Source: Dermatemys mawii
Lineage: Eukaryota > Chordata > Testudines > Dermatemydidae
DNA length: 64,000 bases
Assembly (NCBI GenBank): GCA_007922305.1
Contig: ML677333.1
Span: 20,552,792-20,616,791 of the forward strand
Direction: 5' to 3'
Shown: piece by piece, positions 56,310 through 64,000 of the stretch
How the letters are laid out: every line of letters starts with the position of its first letter
Position numbering within the stretch: position 1 is the first letter of the stretch
Made by a program: the position numbers and the translations under genes
Notes under the pieces: model-generated
The model's input: only the letters and a program-made list of their open reading frames with translations
The model's database searches: none
What the model was told of the DNA's origin: nothing

Positions 56310-57745
56310 GATCATTAAATGGTCCGCCAAGACCCCCAGGGATTTTCAAGTGTCTGTAGAAAAACAAGTCAGACTACAAAAACAATCAAGGTACCTCAAG
56401 GAGGATGAAGAAAAAAAAAGAATGAAACGTGGGGGCGGGTGGGAGACAAGAGAGAATGTTCTTTTTCCTGGCTGGGTCCTAAGGAGGAGCCCCAAAAATG
56501 AAGCTGAGCACAGGGCCCCACTAACTCTAAATCCGCCACTGGGGCTGACCCCTGTCCCACAGCTCCCCATGCTGCAGCCAGGAACTGATCCCCACCCCGA
56601 GCTCCACAGGCTACTCCCAGGTCAAGAGCTGACCCCTCTCTTGCCCCAGCACTGCTGCCAGGAGCTGCAGCTGGCCCCTTACCTGCCCCCGAAGCTCCAT
56701 TCAACCTGAGGCTGGGGCTGATCCCCCTAGCCCTGCTGCCTGACACCTCGTGTCACCACCACCCACTCATCCTCCACATGCACGTTCCTCCATGCCCTGC
56801 TAGGGCAGCACACCAGACTCTTTTGGTAAACTGGGCATTTGTTCATTTGCTCTTGCCAACCGATCAGTTGGCAAGAGCAAACAGGATAAATGTCAGTTTT
56901 TGTCAAAAGTCAGGAAGACCAGGACAGAGCTTAAAAAGGGAACTGTCCCGGCCAGATGGGGCCATCTGGTCATCCTATCTCCAACCAAGTGGGTCCTGAA
57001 GAAGTCTGGCCAGGGCAGGGGCAGACCCTTGCCTGGCTACTTGTCCCATTCCCAAGAGGCTGGAGTGATTCGCCGCCCTGGCACTGGACCTGCCGCGGCC
57101 ACACTGCCAGCTCAGCCTGGCAGACCCGGTCACCTTCCAGCAGAGCCGGTGAGTGTGGCCAGGGCGCAGGGTGTGAGGTAGTGAGTCTCTGGAGGTGTGT
57201 GGGGAGCTGCTAGCCAGTGGTGGGGGTCTCTTGGGCAGCAGTGGGGGAGGTCTGTGTGTTGGGATGCTGGCCAGTGTGGGGGCTGAATGGGGTGCTGTGT
57301 AGTTGTGGTGGTGAGCTGTGGGGAAGTGCACTGGGCAGCAGTGGTGAGGCTATGTAGGAGGGTACTGGGCAGGTGTGGTGGTGTGCTGGCCACTGTGCTT
57401 TTGTGGTGGAGAGTCAGGGGGCAGGGGGCTCCTGGGATAGCAGATCCAGGGGACACTGGGCATAGGGAGTTGGGGCACAGCCTGGGCGCACCCCTGAGGG
57501 AAAGCAGCACGCTGGCAGCAGAGGGCTGGGTGGGTCAGTGTGTGTCTGGCAACAGCCAGTTTGTATACAGTGCCCATGCACTGGACTGGGTGGAGTGGGG
57601 CTGGCCTCACCATGCTATTCCACATTGCCCCTGGATGGCCCCTTGCTCTGGGGGTTGACCTCCCCACACAATGCTCCTTTGCCCCTGTGGGGGCCCACAG
57701 ATATGTTTGGTCCCGGGACCACAAAATATTAATCCGACCCTGGCT
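56310..57745. repeat. composite of GC-rich nonautonomous elements
   Basis: 'ctaaatccgccactg' at about 56527-56541 is the right end of a hAT-like element. 'ggggccatctggtcatccta' at about 56960-56979 is the right end of a TAGGGTGACCAGA-family element. 'taatccgaccctggctcc' near 57730 is another terminus. Between 57130 and 57490 the plus strand is G/T-skewed with repeated 'gtgggg' units. Partner ends are not found. Proline-rich minus frames here are spurious. Confidence 0.4.
56847..56880 (+). repeat. perfect 14-bp hairpin
   Basis: TTGCTCTTGCCAAC, a 6-nt loop cgatca, then GTTGGCAAGAGCAA. Part of the right half of the TAGGGTGACCAGA-family element that ends near 56979. Confidence 0.95.
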
Positions 57746-59748
57746 CCTGTACCATCTCTTAAGAATGTGTTTACATAGTACCTGGGAACTCTGGGTGTTC
57801 TTGTACCACCCTCTCAGGTCAGAAATGTGCTTACTTGGTTAGCCAATAACTAGTGTATTGTCATTTTTCCAAAGCCAGGCCTACTCTTGTTCACAGCTTT
57901 TGCTTCACACTGTTAGTTATGCCTAGGGCTCCAGCAAGCCTACACATGTTCACTCTATGGTATTGGATCAAAGGGAAGAAGGGGAAAGAGGAGGAGGAGG
58001 AGGAGAGCCAAGAAGAGGCTAATGTAGCAGTCACTAAAATTGGGAAACTGGTCAAAGTGAGGACAGGGGCCAAAGGCTATTCCCCAATATCCAGAATACT
58101 GTGGAACTCCTAAAGTGAGCAGAAAGCCTTCAGAGGGAGTCCCATTCCTGAAAACTTTTGTCAGTCTATAGTAGGACTGCTACACTCCTGCAGACAACAG
58201 AGAGTCCACTGGAGGCCATCCCGTTTCTGATAACTTAAGGAGATTTGCAGAAGCAAAGTCTTTCTTCCATGGAGCTAGGGACTCCTGAAAGTTAGACCCA
58301 CACCTGCAGACTTTAAATGGCTCACAGAAGGCAAATACATGTGAATGAACCTCAATGGAAGAATAGTCACTACGTCTCAGAGCACTTGCTCCTTTGGAAT
58401 TAGGAGCTCCAGGATGATTCCTTCCTCCAACATGACTGAAATTTCTGTATTATCTGACTCCTTAGGGCTATCCAGTATCTCTGGTCACCTGTCCCAACCT
58501 AGCTCTCATATGGATTTTAGGAGGGACATTACATCTAAGAGAGAAGATTGGCAAATATTATAAGGAATCAGGCAAATTTCCTAAAACTGATTGAAGCCCT
58601 CTTAATAATTTATCAAATTCCAATACACTATTCTTATGCTCCCAAACTGAAAATGAATGACTTATTGAATTCGCTCTTCTGCACCTCAGGCATTGTGTTC
58701 TACATCTTGCCAACATCTTTCAGAAACATTTTATTTGAAGACTCTCAGACAAATTGTTTTGTAGTTAGGAGTTGGCAAAAAAGTATTCGAATTTCAGACA
58801 TGAACATGATTATCACTGATTTTTTTCTGTGTCCTATCTCTCAAAAACAACTTTTCTGAAGAATGTCAAATTTAGTCAAAATACTGGCAGATCGTCATAG
58901 AACACATTTGAAGCTGAAAGGACTTTTATTGGGGTACAAAAAGTGCCAAAATTATCCTTAAAATGGAAAGGATGTCTCAGCACTAACTATGGTGTTGGCA
59001 ACAGTCATTCTATAATAAGTACATTTATTTGGTAAAAGTTTTTGATCCATTTGGATTAAAATTGTGGACACACAAAAAGTTAAAGTTACTGTCCCAGACA
59101 ACTATCATTCTTGTGCTAGAACAAATATACTTTCCAGAAGAGGCATGTTATAATTCTCACAAATGTATAACTAGGGTAAGAAGGCTGAAGACAAGGGAAA
59201 AATACTGTAATAGTTTGCAGCAAGTCAAATCTCTTAATTATTGTCTACAAACAAGGAGGAAGGGAGATGGCACATATGTGTCACTCCAGCAAGTCAACAA
59301 TTAGTAGCATCCACAAACATATTAATTCAACAACTGTCAAAGGAAAAAAAGAAAACATAAAGCATATTATCCTATAAACAATACCAATTTGCCTGCTTAT
59401 ATTCAAATGTCAAACATATTATTCACTCAGGTCACTCACAGTTCTGCCAAGATTATAACAAAGATACAATTAAGTAATAGCCTATTCCAGATAATTAAAA
59501 AGATAGCATACTATGTGTGCAAGAATATTATATTCCTACTTTCATCACAGTTATTGGATGAAGCATAAAACTGTAAAGGCTGCAAACATCTACTTTTCAC
59601 CTTAACAGTTATTTGTTTATTTGATTATGACTGAGAAGTTTGACTAGAAAAGGTTTGATTTTAGCAGCTTTTCAAAGTTTTCATTTGCACTATATCCACT
59701 CAAAAGATTCTGGTCACAAATATTCTACTAAAATCATTGGTAGCTTAC
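57746..59748. other. no gene recognised (2 kb)
   Basis: A (GGA)n-rich run at about 57984-58005 gives an acidic plus frame (57853-58113). The frames at 58345-58563, 58548-58859 and 59029-59304 show no known motif. I see no repeat ends. Confidence 0.4.
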
Positions 59749-59872
59749 TGTGACACCCTGTACCCCATGTTCACCCCTGTATATGATTTTGATATAATTT
59801 GTGCAAAATTATGCCTTGTGAGGTATCATTTAAACACATAATCTACTGAACATCATTGTCTCGTTAAAAAGT

Positions 59873-60512
59873 CAAGAATCAGAGGGGTAGCCGTGTTAGT
59901 CTGGAATTGCAGAAGTGACAAAGAGTCCTGTGGCACCTTAAAGACTAACTGAAATTTTTTCAGAGCATGAGCTTTCGTGGGCTAATACCCACTTTGTCGG
60001 ATGCATGCCNNNNNNNNNNNNNNNNNNNNNNNNNNNNNNNNNNNNNNNNNNNNNNNNNNNNNNNNNNNNNNNNNNNNNNNNNNNNNNNNNNNNNNNNNNN
60101 NNNNNNNNNNNNNNNNNNNNNNNNNNNNNNNNNNNNNNNNNNNNNNNNNNNNNNNNNNNNNNNNNNNNNNNNNNNNNNNNNNNNNNNNNNNNNNNNNNNN
60201 NNNNNNNNNNNNNNNNNNNNNNNNNNNNNNNNNNNNNNNNNNNNNNNNNNNNNNNNNNNNNNNNNNNNNNNNNNNNNNNNNNNNNNNNNNNNNNNNNNNN
60301 NNNNNNNNNNNNNNNNNNNNNNNNNNNNNNNNNNNNNNNNNNNNNNNNNNNNNNNNNNNNNNNNNNNNNNNNNNNNNNNNNNNNNNNNNNNNNNNNNNNN
60401 NNNNNNNNNCTTCCACTGCATGCATCCGACGAAGTGGGTATTAGCCCACGAAAGCTCATGCTCTGAAAAAATTTCAGTTAGTCTTTAAGGTGCCACAGGA
60501 CTCTTTGTCACT
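59873..60512 (-). mobile_element. palindromic Penelope-like insertion with 400-N gap
   Basis: TCGTTAAAAAGT flanks both sides (59861-59872 and 60513-60524), a perfect 12-bp duplication. The left arm (59873-60009) is the PLE 3' terminus in minus orientation, including the 40-nt tail (59873-59912). The right arm (60410-60512) is the same terminus in plus orientation without the tail. Both arms hold the 'ccgac(g/a)aagtgggtatt' stem-loop. Ns fill 60010-60409, so the middle is unknown; the frames of Xs there are meaningless. Confidence 0.85.
60010..60409. other. assembly gap (400 N)
   Basis: No sequence. It lies exactly between two inverted PLE arms, a structure that often defeats assembly. The real length is unknown. 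Confidence 1.
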
Positions 60513-60892
60513 TCGTTAAAAAGTGTATATCAACACTGTACGTGGATGTCACACTTGCATATAAGAGATCGTGACTCAATCACATTTATAATGTGAAGCG
60601 GAATAAAATTCAGACCAGTAATAGATATACTTGGTGCTTTAATAGGGCCAACTGCACAAAGCTGAAAACAATTATGAGCCTAATCAGCTGGGAGGAAGAA
60701 TTTAATTAGAAATATGAATGATAATTGGGAAATTTGTAAGAACACTTTACTAGAAACCCAAAAATCCACAATCCCAGACTCAAGGAAGAAAGTTGTGCTG
60801 GTTAAGAAACTGACCTGATTTAGAGGGGAAAAAGAAGGCAGGTATAAAAAAACCCCATATATATAACAAATGGAAGAAAGGAGAAACTGATA

Positions 60893-61135
60893 GTGTATAA
60901 ATCAGAAGTTATTAATTGTAGAAAATTGATAAGGGAAGCCAAGAAACACAAGGAGACATCAATGGCCAGAAAGGTTAAGGAAAATAAGATTTTTAAACAT
61001 ATTAGGATAAAAAAGAATCCTGACAATAGTATTCATCCCTTACTAGATGGAAATAGTAGAATTATCAATAATAATGCAGAAACAGCAGAAGTGTTCAATA
61101 AATTTCTGATCTGCATTTGGGGAAAAAACAAATGA
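60893..61135 (+). pseudogene. CR1 ORF2 fragment (between endonuclease and RT)
   Basis: An 80-codon open stretch: SEVINCRKLIREAKKHKETS, then VKENKIFKHIRIKKNPDN and NNNAETAEVFNKFL, the same linker seen at 48416-48622 but longer. Confidence 0.75.
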
Positions 61136-61970
61136 AATAGACTCATTATATGGTGATAATACTCTTTACATTCCAACAGTATCTCTGGAAGATCTTAAAC
61201 AGAAGTTACTGAAGCTAGATATTTTTAAATCACCAAGTCCAGATAACTTGCATTCAAGAGTCTTAAAAGAAATGGCTGAAGAGCTCACTTGATCATGAAT
61301 ATTGCTTTTCAATAAGAACTGGACTACTGGAAAGTTCCAGAAGACTGGAGGAAAGCTAAAGTTGCGCTCATTTTTTTAAAAGGGTAAGTGAGCTGAACCA
61401 GGTAATTACAGGCCTCTCAGCCTGACATTCATCCTGGGCAAGATAAAGGAGTGACTGATATGAGACTCTATTAATAAAGAACTAAATGAGGGTAATGTAA
61501 TTTGATGTTAATTTACATTGCTTATGGAAAATAGATCCTGTCAAATTAACTTGATTTATTTTTTGATTAGATAATAAGTTTGATTGATAAAGGTTACAGT
61601 GTTGACATACTATATTTAGACTTCTCCAAGGTATCTGACTTGGTATCAAACTGCATTTTGATTAAAAAAACTAGAATGATATAAAATTAATATACCACAT
61701 TTTACATGGATTAAAAACTGGCTAACTATTAGGTGTCATACTTTAACGGTAAACAAGGAATCATCATTGAGCAGATCTGTTTCCAATGGGATACCATAGG
61801 AATTGGTTCTTGGTCCCATGCTATTTAATATTTTTGGACAAAAACATAAAAATCATCACTGATCAAATTTACAGGGGGGAATGGTAAATGATGGAAAGGA
61901 CAGATGACTGATTCAGAGAGATTTGGATCACTTGGTAAACTGAATGCAAGCAAACAACATGCTTTTCAAT

Positions 61971-63046
61971 TAGGGTAACCAGATCCCAAGACTGAAATAT
62001 TAGGACACATTGGGTGAGCGGGGGTGGGGGAGAAGGAGAGAGCAACAGGGTGGAGGGGTGTGTGCAAGGATGTTTTGCACCCTAGGCAAAAATTTTACCT
62101 TGTGCCGCACCCCTCCCCTTTTCCGGGATCATTGTGTATTATAAACTTTAAAAATGAATACTGCATAATGTAATGTAGCATGGGGCAGAGGATTGGGGTG
62201 TGCGGGGGAGGGCTCTGGCTGGGACTGGGGATAAGGTGTTTGGGGTGTTGGAGGGGCTCAAGGCTAGAGCAGAGGGTTGGGGTGCGGGGGGGTTGAGGGC
62301 TCTGGCTGGAGCTGGAGATTAGGGGTTTGGTGTGTTGGAGGGGCTCAGGGCTTGGGTTGAGGGTGTGGTGAGGGAGGAAGCTCTGGCTGGGGGTGTGGGC
62401 TCGAGGTTGGGGCAAGGCTGAGGATGAGTTTGGGTGCAGGCAGGCTGCTCCAGGACTGGGGACAGAAAGGAGGACTCCTCCCAGCCCTTTCCCTGCCGGC
62501 AGCAGCAAACTCTGAGGGAGGGACACCCCTTTCCTGCCCCCCCGCCCCCAGCAGCACACTCACCCCCGTCACTGGTAGCAGAAGTTGGCGGCACTAGGAC
62601 CTTGCGGTGGCAGTTGCTGCAGGGAGGCAGCATGTTGCTGCACTGAAAGACACAGGGACACCTCGCATGGATCTGCTCCAGGGCTACGAGATCCATGGTG
62701 GCAGCAAGGGGAGGCAGGGGGACACTTGGGGGATGTGTGCAGGGGGGGCGGCCAGATCCAGGTTGTGGGGCGGGTGGCTGGGGGCTCTGTATCTGCTGCC
62801 TACAAGCCCCATCCCTGGAGCATACCACATGGAGACCTTCTCCCCCCCTCTGCCTGCCTGGGACAGATTTGCAAGCTCCTGCAGGATCTGCCCCTGGCAG
62901 ACTGGGTGAGCGGCGCGCCGGCGCCTGGCCACCTGTGGTCCCCATATCGGGACAAAGGGCATCCCGACTAATCTAAGGTCGGGACACGGGACAAGTCCCC
63001 TAAAATCAAGACTGTCCTGATAAAATCGTGACGTCTGGTCACCCTA
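61971..63046. mobile_element. 1.1-kb element of the TAGGGTGACCAGA family, nested in CR1
   Basis: The ends tagggtaaccagatccc and gacgtctggtcaccta-like (63032-63046) are inverted repeats. The flanks ttttcaat (61963-61970) and tctttaat (63047-63054) match 6/8. 'gtcccctaaaatcaagactg' near the right end is shared with the short members at 3082 and 14734. The interior is GC-rich and G-skewed and gives long spurious frames on both strands. Confidence 0.75.
62185..62400 (+). repeat. minisatellite, about 84-bp unit
   Basis: 'gcagaggattggggtg' at 62185 recurs as 'gcagagggttggggtg' at 62269, each followed by 'agggctctggctgg' and 'ttggaggggctca'. A partial third unit follows. G-rich on the plus strand. 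Confidence 0.8.
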
Positions 63047-63505
63047 TCTTTAATACAGCTAATGTAAATGTATACATCTAGGAACAAAAAATGTAGGCCA
63101 TATGTACAGGATGGGGAACTCTATTCTGAGAAGCAGTGAACGCTGTAAAAGATTTGGGGGTTGTGGTCATAATCAACTGAACATCAGCTCTCAGTGTGAT
63201 AGTGTGGCCAAAAGAGCTAATGCGATCCTGAGATGCATAAACAGGGGAATCAAGTAGGATAGAGAGATTATTTTACCTCTGTATGTGGCACTGGTCCAAT
63301 CAATGCTGGAATACTGTGTCCAGTTCTGGTGCCCACAATTCAAGAAGGATGTTGATAAATTGGAAAGGGTTCATAAAAAAATCACAAGAATGATTGAAGT
63401 ATTGTAATTACTATAGTGATAGATTCAAGGAGCTCACTCTACTTCACTTAACAAAGAGAAGGTTAATGGGTGATTTGATTACAGTCTATAAATCTCTATA
63501 GTGTG

Positions 63506-64000
63506 TAAGTCAGTGGAGTCATTTCTGAATTACACCAAGGTAAGTGAGAACACAATCCGCTCCTTTACTTTCTGTAATAACAATGCCTTCTGTAATAGTA
63601 ATATCCTATGGGTCCAATCTTTTTCCCTTCATCCCCCACACAATCCAAGGGAATTATGGGTCTGAAGACTAAATATTAATAATGGCCACTAATCATTGGC
63701 TTCTCTGAGGTATCCACCATTACATCAAATATGAGGGTGATTTCAATGCTAGTCCACCAGGAATTAAGAGTCAGATCATAAAACTATTTCACATCAGCCA
63801 CCAAAGTGCAACAGCTTTCTATCACTTTTGACATGGATCACCTCTGAATTGGATTTAGAAAATTATTACTCTTAAAAATCATAGCATTTACAATTTTTAT
63901 AAAATATTTCATTGATTTTTATAAAAAAAAATAATACAATAATTACAACTTACATAAAATTTACAGAGCAGGAAAGAATAATTATATCCCCTGCAGCCAT
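63506..64000. other. no gene; relic at 63505-63560
   Basis: 'gtcagtggagtcatttctga' with 'ttacaccaaggtaagtgaga' is one of the dispersed relics. The rest is AT-rich with no recognised feature. Confidence 0.35.

Larger units (their letters stand above)
59749..60600 (+). mobile_element. LTR-like repeat split by a PLE insertion
   Basis: 'tgtgacaccctgtaccccat' and 'gaggtatcatttaaacacat' match my recollection of the 5' end of a turtle LTR. It is interrupted by the PLE (59873-60512) and resumes with 'gtatatcaacactgtacg' after the second target copy. The right boundary is not visible. Confidence 0.45.
60700..63505 (+). mobile_element. CR1 LINE, sense orientation, split by a 1.1-kb DNA element
   Basis: From about 60700 the plus strand reads the CR1 linker and RT region with many breaks. 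At 60893-61135 it reads MARKVKENKIFKHIRIKKNP and STIINNNAETAEVFN-like phrases. It is broken at 61970 and resumes at about 63055 with the RT C-terminus ('ctggaatactgtgtccagtt' with 'ctggtgcccac') to 63505. The 3' UTR is lost. Confidence 0.8.

Noticed and set aside
57130..57724. Frames of 118-126 codons, proline- and threonine-rich
   Set aside because: Composition artefact of G/T-rich repeats.
59938..60488. Frames consisting mostly of X
   Set aside because: They run through the N gap and carry no information.
62095..62976. Several long frames on both strands, up to 208 codons
   Set aside because: They overlap in many frames within a GC-rich minisatellite inside a DNA element.

Overview
This window looks like intergenic or intronic DNA from a reptile, most likely a turtle. 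It has no protein-coding host gene, rRNA or tRNA that I can support. The organism call rests on the mix of repeats: many CR1 LINE fragments of several ages, L2 and MIR relics, Penelope-like retroelements (PLEs) sharing one very characteristic 3' end, many hAT and Harbinger miniature elements, and LTR-type repeats that resemble ones I remember from chelonian genomes. That last point is recollection, not a search. All coding capacity I can recognise belongs to mobile elements.

Layout. 1-10 kb: a CR1 (1041-2375) split by two hAT miniature elements lying head to tail, further hAT elements, another CR1 subfamily (3620-4270), a TG/AG microsatellite and a probable LTR (about 9057-9980). 10-24 kb: a Harbinger miniature element, a CR1 with a 189-codon reverse-transcriptase tail (11102-12170), an L2 (18330-18950), a hAT element with recognisable ends (20185-20485) and a solo LTR (23004-23711). 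24-36 kb: relics, a G-rich block (27450-27880), a hAT with a perfect 8-bp duplication and a CR1 fragment inside it (28302-28676), and a 2-kb CR1 split by a hAT (30110-32195). 36-40 kb: a candidate LTR with a long TG tract and a 10-N gap, and a Harbinger miniature element nested in another (38127-38704). 40-44.5 kb: a complete 4.4-kb Harbinger transposon. 48-51 kb: a decayed CR1 in plus orientation. 52-56.3 kb: two PLE insertions, one with an inverted 5' segment and one nearly full length. 59.7-60.6 kb: a palindromic PLE insertion around a 400-N gap, inside an LTR-like repeat. 60.7-63.5 kb: a CR1 split by a 1.1-kb element.

The Harbinger transposon (40043-44470, TTA duplication) is the best preserved unit. 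Its transposase is open from a plausible ATG and keeps the D, D and E residues. A convergent Myb/SANT gene on the minus strand has a frame-consistent intron and one in-frame TGA. Within that intron, on the plus strand, there is a small exon pair that would encode about 101 residues, a possible third gene of the element.

The PLE insertions agree with one another. Each sits between 12-14 bp target duplications. Two carry an inverted copy of the element's terminal repeat that begins at the same junction, and a 34-40 nt tail is present at one end only. The shared terminus contains a fold like the core of a hammerhead ribozyme, with one changed core base. The near-complete copy encodes a reverse transcriptase (YIDD) and a GIY-YIG endonuclease, with one nonsense change and two frameshifts.
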